Assembly (NCBI RefSeq): GCF_027942865.1
Contig: NC_134528.1
Location: 13,267,586 to 13,331,585, forward strand
Direction of reading: 5' to 3'
DNA from: Odontesthes bonariensis
Lineage: Eukaryota > Chordata > Actinopteri > Atheriniformes > Atherinopsidae
DNA: 64,000 nt
Under the pieces are notes generated by a model. It did not search any database, was not told the DNA's origin, and was given only the letters and a program-made list of their open reading frames with translations. Made by a program: the position numbers and the translations under genes. How positions within the stretch are numbered: position 1 is the stretch's first letter; each line of letters begins with the position of its first letter. Below are positions 1 through 14,200 of this stretch, piece after piece.

Positions 1-3000
1 CAACAGACTTTTTTAAAAATGTGTTATTAGGAAAGAGAAGAAGAGTATTCTCACATTCCTGAAAAGTGCTAATGGAAAACTGTGAGCAGAGTGGATGTGG
101 CTGAAGCAGCTCAACTTGTTGTAGGTTGACTTACATGTGTGATAGCTCCTGACTTTATCGTTCAGTGTAGATGTAGATAAACAAAGGCAGAGAGACGGTT
201 GTGCAGCATAATCACTTGATGGATGGGTAAGTCTCTCGCTACTAGCGGTTTTTTGAGGATACAACCAACAATGAATCTGCTATGATTCTGTGAAACAAAT
301 TTTCAATTTGCTCTGATTATCAGACTGCTTGACTCTTTCAAATACCATCTAAGGTCAATCTGAATCCCGTTGCTACAGTAACTGCAGACCAAACCTTGAT
401 TTGTTAAATTCCAACATGCGGAAGAGTTACGTCCTACTCAGTTACTCAAGCAAATATTCATTATTGTATCTGTATTGATGAATTGTCATGTATGGGTAAG
501 CAACACAGCAGTTGCTTATATAGACATGTGCTTACACAATGTAAAAATATTTGTCTGGGTATATGGGTAAAATATGCATTATTGTCAAAGTATTTGTGCC
601 TAACGACGCTTTCAAAAGTTAAGCTCATTCACAAAAAGTTACCAAATCAAATCTGTGATTGTTTTTTGCATGTAAAACAACTGGTTCTCATTTACAAACT
701 TATACACCCTCTGAGGTACTTGCACTTTACATTTTGTGCAAATCTCTTTTTCTATTCTCATCTGCATCTCGGTGAGAAATACTGTGCATATGTAACAGTT
801 TCAGTGATTTGTTGATTGATATAGAACTTACAAAAATGCAGTTTTGCTATGAATCGATCTACTTAACATTCTCTGGAAGTACAGTGGAAACAAATGGCTG
901 ATTGATCAATCGGTGCTTTGGCAGGAGATCACTTTGTCATCATTAGGTGCACTTGTGACAGCATTTTCACTATTTTTGCAAACCAAGCTGTGAGTTGATG
1001 ATTTGTGAAAATGGTCATTCTCTGCAGTTGCATCCAAACTAATCTGAAGTTAATCACCTTCATGAATGCTGAGTGGCAAAAAGGGCCCATCTGCTCACCA
1101 GTGTGTTTAGCATGTATTTTAAAGAGATGAAGCCTCCAGATCACAGATAAAATCATTAATCTGGTTGAATCATTTCTGAGAATTTTAGTAGGCTGCCACT
1201 TTAGATTCTGATGGAACAGAACAGGTACACCCATAAGGTCCCTTGGCAATTTTTATAGAAAATCTTGTTTGAGTCTTCTCCCTTTAAACATGCTATCTGA
1301 CGTAAATGGTGCAAATCGGAGTCTGTCATCAACATGTTTCATATTCCTATCTCTGTTTATGCCCGTGCAGCATTCTCTCGGTAAACTTCCGTCAGTGGTG
1401 GCTTTCCAGCAACATCCAAATTCTTGAAAGTCTTTAACAACCAATAGAGCAGCACAGAAAAATATTTAATGGTTGGAAGTGACCCAGATCAGCTGTGTGT
1501 CAGCAGCAAATTCACCCTGATCATGATGTGACTAATTATGACCTCTGAATTAATTTTTCATGTCCTTCACTTTGTATTTCTGATGTACACAGCTGGCTAC
1601 CGCTGTGGGACATTCCTCCTCTTGTCCTTGCTTCCTAGTTCTGGAGCTCGGCACACTCAGGAAAAGCCCGCAACTGCCACATCAACGGTTTAGGTGTCAG
1701 AGTTAGTTCGTCCAGCTAAGCAGCATTACTGAAATGTGATCCTGCCCCTGGCCACTCAGCCTTGGCCAACATGGGCAACCTTAAACTTAAATTAATCTGA
1801 GGAGGGTGCTGGATTAAGTTTATCGTCATGGGGATGAAATGAAAAGCAGAGGGAGAGACAGCGAGAGGGCATGCAGAGTTGAGGAAGCAGAGGGAATAAC
1901 GTGGGTAGACTTAAAATGATGTGCAGGTACAGCAAAGCTCTGTGGGTAATACATTCTGGATTAAAATGCAATAAACTTTTAACTTTTTCAGTCCTGCAAC
2001 ACATCTTTAAAGCATTTTGTGCAAAAACTGTTCAGACAAAAGAAAGATTGTTTTAAATTCTGATCAAATATTTAGGGTTTCAATATCTGATAGATGTCTG
2101 TCAGGCTGATTTAAAGGACAATGTATGAATAAGGCAAGAATGACACATTAGAGTTTTCCATTTGATGTCATGCCAAAGTTAAAATTGTTTTCACAGCAAA
2201 TTATTTCAATTTCAGGTGCAAGGAGTATTTAGTATCAAGGTAAATTCCCCAAAGGGAAATGGCATCATCTTTAGAGAAATGTATTCACATTTTCCATGAA
2301 AAGGATTCATCATAATAGTGCCTCTGTCAATTGTGTATTATTTATGTATTTATATCATACATCCATGTGTTTCCCACAAACATTCATATGATAACTAAGA
2401 CTTTTAAATATCATGATCAGAATTTTCAACAAGGCGTATAGAAATAGTCCAAAAAGGCCCATACTGGTTTTGTCAACCGGTTTGGGCTCATTTAAAGGAG
2501 ACATGCTTCACCATATTTTCTGTTTCATGTAATATCTAATATATATAATGTCTAAGTGTGAGAGGTTCAAGGTAAAACGAGGCCAAAGTCTCACTTCACA
2601 ACCTAGGACAGTAAAAAAAATACTAGCAAATAGCGTGAGCAATATTCCAGAGTTAACTTGGGGTCAAACGTGTATGGATGGATTAAAGTTGTCAATTCCA
2701 ATTACGTATGAGGAATTATCTGAGTTTGAGGTCTGTTTCACATCTGAAAGTTTGAACTAAGGTCTTAACAAAAGTCAATGGGTTTGTGGCAGTAATAAGT
2801 CGTAAAAGACATTCTTCTTTGATATTATCATTTTATTATGTCAGTTTTACTACCAGCAGCTTTCAAGAACACACTTTGTTACTCTCCCACCTTTACATCT
2901 CCTTCTCTCATACCTCTCTTGAGAACGTATCTGTATAGTTATTAGTTTCCTAACAATCTCAGTGGAGCAAATTTCAGCAGTATCCTCCTTACATCTCTGT

Positions 3001-4616
3001 TCTTGGTTATGACACTTGAGTGTGACAATAGCATGTCCAAACCATCCAAAAATCTTTTTTCACTATAGGAATGAATCAAACCAAGGTTCAGAACTGTATT
3101 TGGTTATTTATCCTGGACTGTGCTCCCGGAGAGGTTTTTCATTTCTAATTTCTGTATGGAGGTCTAAAAGAGCCCACACAGTGACCTTCATCTGGATGAT
3201 TTGTACCCACCATCTAGCAGGTTCGTTATATAAACTATTTAGAGAACCATACACCTTTAATAAAATGTTAAAAAAAACAGCAGGTGATTATAGATGAAAC
3301 ATCCATGAAAACTTCAACCAACTAGATCAATAGAGGGTCATTAAATAAAGGTCACAATCACCAACCTAAAACCTGTCCATAGCAGCCACAGTTTGCACTA
3401 ACTTCCACACTGGCAAAAAATATTAGGCAGTGCTAAACAGCACTGGGTGCTGCCCTTCTTATATGGTAAGAAGTCAATATCTCCAGTTTCAAGGACAAAT
3501 TCAGCTGTGGAGCTGCAACAGGGGCAGTATGAGATAAAAAAAAATGTATGTATCTATAAGAAATACTCAAGAGAAATGAAAATAATAAGAAGGAGGAAGA
3601 AAAGGAATTTATCAGCCTATGAGCACAAGCTTTGAAACATGTGCTGCAGAATCACAGTACTGACCCATAAGGATGTCCTAGAAAAAAAATGGTTTGATTG
3701 TTTGTGTTATAAACGTATTTGCTTCCAGTCAGAAAGTTTTATGTAAAGATGTATCCACTATTTTGTCTGTCAAATAATGGTACTGTCAGTTCAGCGCTTG
3801 GCTAACTGAGTCTTCCTAGCACCTCAGAATTTGTACAAGATATTTCATGTTTTGCTTTAGAAAATAGGAATAAATAATCAGTGAAATATTCAGCAGATCA
3901 CTATTATGGACATTAATAGTAAGTTGCAGCTCTCCTAGTTGATTGTTGGAGGTTTTTTATTTTTTTATTTTTATTATCATCTTTATTTTTGTTAAATGCA
4001 AGGTGGACCTCGGGTGTTGAATTTGATTATTTATTAATGGACTGTTATGACGAATGTAAGATTGCCTAAACAGCTGCACAGACAGTGAAGGTTGCAAAGT
4101 AGAACATTATGGACCCGCTTGTTCCTGTAGTTCGCACAAAAATTGCGATGAAGGCTATTTGGACACATCGGATGAGTTGCTCTCACAGTCTCTCCCTGTG
4201 CTGCTAATGAACAAATTAGGAATGAAATTGAGCTAATTTTAAGCTAAATTGAACCTCATTTGCCTCGTGGCCTCCTGGGACTCTCATTTCTTACCAGTCT
4301 GGGTACTTCTTCATGGCATGAACTCAATTGCTGCAATTTTTCTCACATTTTCCTGGCTCAATTCTCTCCAGCTTAGCTGCAAAGCTCATTGCAGCCTTGC
4401 AGATATAAATATGAGACCACCCCCCCCCCCTCCTGAAACATTCTAATACAACCTGGCTGATCTCTAATCCGTCAGTAAACATCTGTTTCACTTGTATGAT
4501 TAATTCGCAGTGTGACTGGAATTCTGAATGTGTGGGATGCTTAAACACAACAAAAAACAAAGCAGCTGAAATAATGAAACCAGGTAAACAAAAATAAATG
4601 ATCAGCGCAGGGTCCA
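1..4616. other. Upstream intergenic DNA, no gene recognised
   Basis: AT-rich sequence with only short, compositionally random open frames. Two minus-strand frames at 929-1249 and 1253-1444 abut, but I recognise no domain or family in them. Any distal regulatory DNA of the downstream spock2 gene would lie here, but nothing can be assigned by eye. A run of ten C residues sits near 4424. Confidence 0.6.
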
Positions 4617-4730
4617 ATCTCTCCTGTCACTCCCTCCCTCTTTCTCTCTTCTCCTTCTCCTTCTCCTCCTCCTCTGTCTCTCATTTCCATTCGCTCCATT
4701 GAGGCAGCAGCAGCAAACTGCCTCAGCAAC
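4617..4730 (+). promoter_or_regulatory. spock2: Pyrimidine-rich 5' leader of spock2
   Basis: The bases directly upstream of the start codon form a CT tract with many TCTCC/CTTCTC units (about 4617-4690). A purine-richer stretch then leads to the ATG, whose context is cagcaacATGG with G at +4, a reasonable Kozak context. The transcription start cannot be placed. I infer this is 5' UTR and core-promoter-proximal DNA because it touches the start codon without a splice acceptor. Confidence 0.5.
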
Positions 4731-4907
4731 ATGGTCGGTGTGAGAACCGCGGCTTGCCTGTGTCTGCTGATGGGCGTCTCGCTCCAGCTGGACGTGAAAA
4801 GTGGGAAAGAGGCAGGGAAAGCCGGGAATTTCATGGAAGACGAGCAATGGCTGTCAACCATCTCCCAGTACAGCCGTAAGATCAAACACTGGAATCGCTT
4901 CAGAGAC
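4731..4907 (+). CDS. spock2: spock2 coding exon 1 (signal peptide and N-terminal region)
   Basis: Encodes 59 residues, MVGVRTAACLCLLMGVSLQL through KIKHWNRFRD. The donor is GAC|gtgagt and the exon ends in phase 0. The start is chosen because the N-terminus is a hydrophobic signal peptide and the rest matches testican-2 closely. Confidence 0.95.
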
Positions 4908-7900
4908 GTGAGTGCTCCATCTCATACCTTACCTCACCGGCGGCTGCCCGCGGAGGAAACGCAGGTTGTTGTCTGAGGTTCTGTTGGGCACAGTTAACTG
5001 TCAACCTGAAGTGCACGCACGCTCGCGACACTATCAGCGTGTGCTGTAGAAATACTTAAAAAAGATGGCAATGTTTCAAATGCATTCAGATTGGCTTAAT
5101 GCGGGCTGCTGCGCGCACGCTCTCGCGAATCGTGTAAATCTTTGATGGATTTACGTTTTCTTTCTTTGTTTGGTCTCCTTTTTGTGCTTTATTTTCTTAT
5201 ATATTATTCCTTTGATGTAGTGGACAGACAGGATAGATAAACAGCTATTTTATTTCTGTGGAAGTGAAAACATAACAACTCTATAAGGAAAGCCACAGTA
5301 CTAAGTCCAAAAGCTATTTCCAAGTCCCCTCTTGGTATGTATATGGAACATTGTATCACTACTGATGTGTGATATTGCACAGAAAATGTAGAGCTAGCAG
5401 CTGGGGACGTCCTGAGCTCCCAGACGGAATAGACACAGCAAGACATCACTTATGTAAATCACATATAAAGTTTAAGGTTACAAGGCTTTTTTGTTCTCTT
5501 ATCTCCACTGATTTCTGTCCATGCACAGCTTTGTTTATTCTCTTTCACCATGCCAGTCGGACTGATGACTTGATAGAGATACTAAATTGTTACATTCTTA
5601 ATATGAGTATTCTATTGACTTGATTGAGTTTCATTATTGTCAAAGCTGAAATGACTGAATTAGTCAGATCGGGAATAAACCCGGTGAGTATTTTTCAAGC
5701 AAAAATGTCAAACAGTTGCAAACTGCTGCTTAACAAATGTGAGTATCCGCTCCTTTGTCACTCGATGAGTCAAGGTTTTTGGATTTGACAATGTTGCCTC
5801 GGGTTTTTGATGGTTTTTGAAGATCTGTTTTCACAGCCTGAATACAGTCTTTCAGAGACAAATTGTCTATGCAGTAGTTAAAGAAAGATAAAAGAAATGC
5901 TCCAACAATACCCAGCTCAAATAACCAACCAATACATTCACAGTGCAAGCTGGCTGAACAAAAATGCTAATGAGGTACATTTTTGACATTGATATATGTT
6001 GTGACTGTCCCATTATGCAATACTTAAAATTTGAGACTTTTTTTCTTTTAATCCAATTAATTTAAATGCATCTAAAGCTGTTGATCACAGAGCTGCAGAC
6101 TGCTCTGCAATCACCACAGGCTGTCCACTTCGTTCATTTGCAATGGCCTGGCACAAACAGAGATATTACAGGAACAGCTGGCATTATGAACAGTTAGGGT
6201 CTGACATGGGGAGAAATTCATTTGTTTTTCATTGAATATTTGAAAGCTCTTGAGGAGACCATTTGACATTAGTGGGTAATGTTGGAGATCTTTTCTTTCA
6301 CTGTGGGGAACAGGTTCTGAGTTTCAGCTGGGCCAATATTCCCTCTTTAACAATAAAGTAGTATCTCAGGGTATGCATGCAACTTATCAGTGCAATGCGA
6401 ATAGTCACACTCATATAAAAAAGCCTATGGACGTTAAAACATTGACAGGTGATATGATGTTGGCACTGGGGGATCAGTAGGCATGATAAGGAGTCAAGGG
6501 GCTTCCTTTGGTGATGACTCCCGACCGCCAAAAGCACAACACAGATCTCTGAGGAGGAGTTGGTTTGAAAGTCTCAGAAGTCTCCAGACTTCTGCCGATG
6601 CAACCGTACAGTTGTTTGATCTCATTGATGGGCAATATCACTGCCGACAGATAGTCTTATCAGGGTCTGCCAGAGAGAAGCTGCAGTGCATTTTACCATC
6701 TTTGGTGTTATCCAGGAGTATGCACCATAGCCCTAGCACCCAAGAGAATTTGTAATTGAATCGCAAATTTGTGCCGTTATGCAAATTTGAACATCATCCT
6801 CCTTGGTGTCTGGAGCAGTTTGCCTCACCTCTCTGTTTGGATCAGTGTTTGACTGACAGGTGAATGGGACAGAGAGGAAAAAGGGCCTCTCTGTGGGGCT
6901 TTTTGCAGCATGTTTGCTCACATTACCCTAAGCGGATTTGTTTGAATGTTTTGTTGTTTTTTTCTCAAGAAGTTGAGTTTGAGATTCATCCTCAGTCCGT
7001 TTTAATGAAGTTGCTTCAGGATTCTGAGATTGAAAAATCTTGCAGAGTAAAATAGATATTTGCTAGATCGTGACAGAACCCATCTTGCCAGACTTTACAG
7101 TTTTTTACGATTGAATAAACACTAAAATCAAAAGTATTATACAATTATCAAAAGCTTACACTCAACGAGCAAAACTCGGCCCAGATTTGCACCACTATAA
7201 GCACAAAGTCAGTTCACACTTTTTGCAAAACAATACACACAGTGATTTGCAAAACACTAAACACGCTTGTATGCATTCGACACAGAAGTATATCAAGATG
7301 TCACTTCCTTGCAATTCTAAAGCACTGACTGTCAAATGACCACACCTATGTGCCAATTGGTTAAACACAGCCATCAGGTGTGCAAACACAAGATTGCTTA
7401 ATTGTAGACACACCAATCAGGTTTAAGCACTATAAATATGCAGCAAGTGAGTTCACCTATCTTTTACCAAAATGGAAGGAAGAGGAAGAGTGAGGGTGAG
7501 AGGAGGAATTGCAGGAGGAGAAGGAGGCAGAGGCTGCGCCAGAGGTACAGGTAGAGGCGGAGGTGGAGGTCGAGGAAGAGGAAGAGGAGGAGGAAGAGGT
7601 GGAAGAGGAGGAGGTGAAGCGGAAAGAAGAAGAGGACCAAATTTAACCAATGAAATTCGCGCAACTCTTGTGGACCATGTTGTAAACCATGGTTTGACGA
7701 TGAGGTAGGCTGGACTGAGAGTCCAGCCAAATCTCAGTAGATACACCGTGGCATCTGTCATAAGGGCTTTCAGACAAGAAAACAGGTAAGAAATAACCGG
7801 TTTACAGCTGTTATTGTATGCACCATATCAGCACTTTTGATATGTTTGGTGTGACATTTTACAGTAGGTTACATGTATTTTGCTCTACATAGGATTGAAG

Positions 7901-10900
7901 GGCAAGTGCAACAAGGAGGAAGGGCTCCCATTTTTACACCACTGCAGGAGAGAGAGATTGTGAGCATGGTTTTGGCAAATAATGCCATCAGGCTTCGTGA
8001 AATCCAGGCCAACATTCTTGGAGACCAAACCATCTTTCAGAACGTGAATCAGGTCTCTCTGTCCACTATAGCACGCATCCTTAAGACACATCAGGTTCAA
8101 ATGAAGCAGATCTATCGAGTGCCTTTTGAAAGGAACTCGGAGAGGGTTAAACAGCTTCGGCATGAGTATGTGGAGGTATGTATTGTTCACTTTAGCACTC
8201 TGATGTTACATACTGCACACATAACCTTTTTTACATGTAAATGTACCGTACACTAAATCTATGCTGAACTACACAATCTTGTCTTTCACTGTATTTTAGA
8301 GAGTTTTACAAATGGATGCTGAGCCAATTCCACATGAGTGCATCTATATTGACGAGGCAGGGTTCAACCTCTCAAAGGTGAGGAGGAGAGGAAGAAATAT
8401 AATTGGCCAGAGGGCAATTATCAGTGTGCCGGGGCAACATCACCCTGTGCGCTGCAATTACCCAGAATGGGGTCCTCCACCGTCATACCAAAATGGGTCC
8501 CTACAAAACACCCCACATCCTCAAATTTCTGGACAGATTACCCAACCTCATAGCCGCACAACAGATGCAATACATTGTCACCTGGGACAATGTTTCATTC
8601 CACCGCTCTGCTCTGGTTCAGAACTGGTTTCAGCAACATCAACAGTTCACAGTCTTATTCCTGCCACCGTATTCTCCTTTTTTGAACCCAATTGAGGAGT
8701 TTTTCTCGGCATGGCGGTGGAGGGTTTATGATCTGCACCCCCAGGCTCGCATACCCCTCATTCAGGCCATGGAGGAGGCCTGTTACCTGATTGACGCCAC
8801 AGCCATACAGGGATGGATTCGGCATTCAAGACGATTATTTCCACGCTGTCTTGGAAATGATAATATTGCATGCGACTTTGATGAAATTCTCTGGCCGGAT
8901 CCAGCGAAGAGATGACCAGTAGTGATTTCTGTACTGTGTTTTCTTTCTTTTTTTTTTTTTTTTTTTGTACAGGATACAATTTTATGTTTGTCAGAAGCAT
9001 GGAAAATGGGGCATGTTTTTTTTGTTTGTTTTTTATGTCTCTGTTGACTAAATTCAGTTTATGGAGAAATAAATGACATTTTCATCAGTCTGCAGCATTG
9101 GTCTTGTGTCGTGTCTAATGCATACAAGTGTGTTTAGTGTTCACTGTGTGTATTGTTTTGCAAAAAGTGTGAGCTGACATTGTGTTTATAGTTGTGCAAA
9201 TCTGGGCGAGGTTTTGCAAATTCACTGTGTACTTCACCTATACTACTCTATTCACTCAGAAGCAGAATTAGCCAAAAGTGTTTAAGGTTTTCAACAGCAG
9301 TGTGTAACTTTTGCAAACAGAGTTAAGTCATATGCAACGTGTGTGTTTCATATGGTAACAAAATATGGTTTTGATAAATGAGCGTATAGTTTTTACAAGA
9401 GTGTTTCATTTTGCAAAGGATCCAAGGTGTTTTGCGAATTGGGTTTGTGGTTGTGATAATTGTGTGTAGGTTTTGCAAAACAAAACACAACGCTCAAAAT
9501 TATGTTTAAGCAATCGAGAAAAACTGTAAGCTCTGGCTTTGCGAGTCAAATTGGGTCAGATCAGTCATGGTCTTTAAATGACTGTTAGGTGACAGGTTTG
9601 AGTCTTGATGCTTGTGGCATCAGTTATATATGTACTGGAGAGTATTTCTTTATTGACTGCAAAGGACAACACTAAGGGCTTTTCTCAGCTGAAAAAGCTG
9701 TTCCTCTAACTGGCTTCAGGGGGAGTTTGTTGCGCTAACAAGTCCCTCAGGTAGTGGTTGATTATTCTGACTGACCAAAGAAAAATGGTGATAGACAGAT
9801 TCTTCATCCTCCACCCGATTCGTGTTTTTGATCAAACTTACTCATGTTCCATGCAGTTTTCACCTTTTACTTCCCAGCTGGATCAAAATGGAAGATTAAT
9901 TTAATTATTGCTGGTAAAACGGGATGATCAGGCGATGGCTGGTTTGTCTTTACATATCCTTGAGGGTCTGATGACGCATGTGACTGATATCACTCGGCGG
10001 AGCTATGGTATGGATATATTTTAAGCATCTGCAAGTTGACACATAGTCTTTCGGGTGTGTTTATCCAACATAAAAATGTATGAATAAGAGCAGCTTGATG
10101 GGGAATTTGGCTGTAGTAAAATAAACTTTTGCTTTACTGTTTTGTGGAAAGATGCAAAAAGATGTAACTGTAGGTCATGTACGGAGTGCCGATCATTTTT
10201 AGTCTAGTTGAGTATTACATTTCAATGATTTGATCCCCAACCATATTATCTGGGTTTGTTAGTTCGGTTTTGAGAGACATGAACTATTTCAATTAGACTA
10301 ACATGTTTTATAGGCATTTTAAAAACTCAGATTTGCACAATTGTTGCTTTTTTTCTGGTGTCACGTAAACATGTTCAGATCACAGATCCTGTGAAGGTGG
10401 GAATCAATAATTTTCTTTTAATTACCCACTGCAGAGTCTTCCAGTCATGGTTCATGCACATCTTGTGACAGTTTGTTCCAGCTAGGATGCTTTCACCTGC
10501 ATCTCTATGGAGGTTTTCAAGAGCCATCTGAGTCAGGGTAAAAAGGGGCTGCTGATTTAGGAGGAGAACTACAAAAAACTGGGTCAAGCTAAAATGTTCC
10601 TAAATTGTACTCTACAGGGACACTGTAGGTACTTGGTACACTGTGTCCCAATGGATTCAGCTGAGTATTTGTTAAGCTAATGATTGGGTCTTTAAATCAG
10701 TAGAAAATTGTCAAATAGACAAGTGACATTTCAGTTTTAAACCTAATGACATTGAATTTGCAGGGATAAAGTCCTCTAATTTTGAAATCTAGAACCAGCT
10801 TTTTGCTCAATAACAACTTAAATGATCAATTATTTTTCTTGTTCTGTAAATGGCAAAATGAATAAATGTGAATAAAAAGAAAATTACCACTTCTTCCAAT

Positions 10901-11219
10901 GGACTAAAATCAGTAAATACATTAATTTGTAATAAAGGGTTCAGCATAAAGGCTTGTGGTGTTGACTGGACTTTAGTACAATTGAAATCAGAAACACTTC
11001 CTTAAATATCGAACGTAGAATAGATCTGTTGATTAATTTAATTAAGGTTTAATTAATTTGCGATGAATATAATTTGAGAGGTCACAGTTATGGGAGCTGT
11101 GGTGGGACCTGAAAAAACTGTGTGTGGTTAAAATATGTGTGTTGTGCCGGTGAGATGTGTCTAAATATACGTAATACATGTACATAATGCAATATACATA
11201 CATACATACATACAAGCAC

Positions 11220-11272
<53 letters not shown>

Positions 11273-14200
11273 TATATATAGACATTAACAAAGATAAAAT
11301 AAAAATACAAATATTATATATAATGTGGTAAAAAATATACATATGTATCACGATCTGCATCTTAGGTTTTTGTCACGTGTGTGTTTTTGTCTTGCCATTT
11401 CCTCACTTTCCTCAGTCTCTCTTCTGTCCAGTCGTCAGCTCCACTCACTTCACCTGTGTTTCTTCCCTCAGCTGCTTTCACTCACTAATCACCCTCCTCT
11501 GCATTTAAACTCCTGGTTGTGATTCACTCATTGTCAGATCCTTACCGTCACCCATGTTAAGTCAGAGTTGTCATTGCTATCGTCACCTGTGTTTCCAAGT
11601 CAAGTTTTTCATTGCTCAATTCAAGTCGTTATTCATGTCAGTCAGGTTGTTTGTTCCTCGGGTTTTGTTTGCTCTGTTTTGCTGTTTGGAATTCTGGAAT
11701 TCCTTTTATTTAAATTATTAAAATAAATAATTTTATTTTTACTTTAAATCTACATTTGGGTCTTCATCTCCTCGCCTACACAACACATCGTGACAATATG
11801 ATGATATCATGATTTCAGATAAGTTGACAAAATCAAATAATTGATTGTGGACTTTTTTTTTCTAACCTATGATTACTGGTATTTCCACCGTTTATCTTGA
11901 GTGTTTAATAATTTAAAAAAGGAAAGGAGCATTTTTATAAAAGATTACTTTTATTATGTCAATAATATCTTTATCATGAATCCTTATGGTAAGAATATCA
12001 TGGAATGACAATCTGATATTGTGACAGGCCTTTTACATAATCTTACATACATGAGAGGGATGTAAATTTCATTAATTGTGCCATTTCATTCAATTAATGT
12101 TATATGATGGGATGTTTTAACAATAAACCAATGCAAATGTTGAACCATTGCTTACTGGGGGATGTGATACTGCAAACAGATGGTTTGGTTCTGCTCAGAT
12201 AGGACTATTCTCGCTCTTTGGGGCACTATGATTCACCATCTGAAATGTGACAGGGTTGCATTTGTTTACTAGCTATCTTGGCAAACAGGAGGTGTGAAAA
12301 ACAAACAGGAATATTCATGCTGCAGCTCAATGAAATAAGACAGGGAGGAAGAATTTAGCATGTGGACTTTATAAACCCAGTAGTGTCGGTTGTATTGATC
12401 TGACCGTTGTTTAAATTGGACCAGTGTACATATCCAGTGCAGAGACATAATGAGGAAATGTTGAAAGGAAGAACAAAGAGGTGTCAGGATACTCCACAGC
12501 AGGTTAACAAGCTTCATTATTACAGACATCAGCGTTGAATCATGACATAGTGCAAATGTCAAGACATCAACATTTGCTCAGAATTCACCCACACAAGAGA
12601 TGACAGCAGGTTGCACATTCCACAAATGAAGCATGGGTGTAACTGATTGCATCACTTTACTGAATTCGTCTTTGACAACTTGATGTACTAATTTGCCACA
12701 ACACAAGTTCTGCTTTGCATTCTGCTGTGTTCCGGTGAATCCGCTCGTGTGAACAACGGTGTGCTGTTCATTCACGGCCAAATTCCTCCATCTCTCTTAA
12801 CATTGCATATAGGGATCTCATTAAGGAGCCCTTCAGCCTTTTAACCAACCACAGAGGGCTTTTTAAGGTTTGCACCTGCTCTAGAGTCAGCTATGTTTCT
12901 AATGACAGACATTTGCTACATGTTTTTCTGGTGGCTCCTCTGTTATTTTGGATGTTAAGATCAGTACTGTGAGGAAAAGCAGGAGTATTCATTAGCAGTC
13001 TTGGTGCCCAGAATTAATTAAATCTAAGACAATGATATATACAATAATTAGATAACAGTGAGCAGTTCCTTAAGTTCTGCCTGAGCGGCTTTGTGTGCTT
13101 AAATCTATATTCTCTGGTATGTTTCATAAAGGCTAACATTAGCGACGATTTATATGAATGTAAAAAAGTAGTGAGAGGATGAAGAAGCCAACATGTTTAA
13201 ATGGACTTGCATTTTTTTAAATTTGCGGGCATATTTATCAATGTCTGGTTTTTATTTCCTTGTAAACTGGTCACATTACAGGGTATGATCACAGCAGTGC
13301 TTTGAGCTAAGAGCTCTATTTTTACCTCAGGACTTTCTGTAGGGATTTAGAACCTTTGGGAGTACTCAGTGCGTTTCCAATGCAGGGATCAGAGCCTAAA
13401 GAAAGTACTGTGGAAACCTTTTGACTCCACAAAAGGTCCCTGCTCAGAAACTTTAACTTTCAGAAAGTTCAGGATCCTTGAGGGTTGAACATGCTGTGCT
13501 GAATGTTTCAGGTTGGTTGGGTACTGCTAACATATTCATTGTCCATCCATATCAGCTCCGTGTCTAATTGTGGAAGACAACATCAGTTGTTTCTTTTTTC
13601 TTCTACAATCTGTGGTTAGTGTATATTACAGACAATTGTGTGAAAATTATTGTAGCCTGGCAAAGAGTTTGCAAATGATAGCAACCAGAATAACAACTCA
13701 CAGCCATGAATAAGGCATGGCGTACATACAGTTATAACATACAGCTGTAATTGTCTACTTTTGGATGCTTAATAATTGCCCGAAGAAAATCTTCCTTTCA
13801 TGCTTTCAACCCATTACCACAGACATGGCTTATGTGTAGCCATGTTGATTAGTTCAACCTCAACAGCCTCATAGGTTGCTTGGTCCTCCAGTCTGTAAAA
13901 ATCGATAAAACATCTCTGAAACGACACTGATAAATGTGTCTTATTTTCAAAAAGTGCCAAATGCCCTTTAGTTTATTTAGTTTGTTTTATTCTATCTTAG
14001 ATTGTAGTTCATTTTTTTTCATAGGACTCTTCATATGAAGATGAAGAGTTTGAGGTTTAGGTACCAAAAACACTTTGAAAGAATGAGGAAAATATCATGG
14101 GTGAGGTAAGATTTTTCGCAACGTTTAGATAAAAAAGTTATTTTCTAGGTTGCCTGGGTGACAAGTCAACCAGAGATATTGACGTTTATGTTTTGACATG

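Larger units (their letters stand above)
7098..9526 (+). mobile_element. IS630/Tc1/mariner-superfamily DNA transposon, nearly full length, inactive
   Basis: The ends read CAGTTTTTTACGATTG on the left and, reverse-complemented, CAGTTTTTCTCGATTG on the right, each flanked by TA (7096-7097 and 9527-9528). This is the TA target duplication expected of the superfamily. Longer subterminal inverted similarity joins about 7167-7250 with about 9143-9230. The right arm is longer than the left by a TTTGCAAAAC-rich stretch. Between the arms lies a transposase gene with a DDE catalytic core (see 7472-8915). It lies wholly inside spock2 intron 1, in the same orientation as the gene. Confidence 0.88.

Noticed and set aside
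929-1444. Two adjacent minus-strand frames that could be a gene or transposase relic
   Set aside because: No recognisable motif; lengths are within chance for AT-rich DNA. A protein search would decide.
4324-4885. Minus-strand frames overlapping spock2 exon 1 and its leader
   Set aside because: They arise from the CT-rich leader read backwards; no domain or splice logic.
7453-7761. Minus-strand open frames rich in Pro/Leu opposite the transposase N-terminus
   Set aside because: They are antisense shadows of the Gly/Arg-coding purine repeat and have no independent support.
13340-13500. Possible MITE (gggagtactcagtgcgtttccaatg and similar text)
   Set aside because: The wording resembles fish dispersed repeats, but I could not find inverted ends or a duplication.
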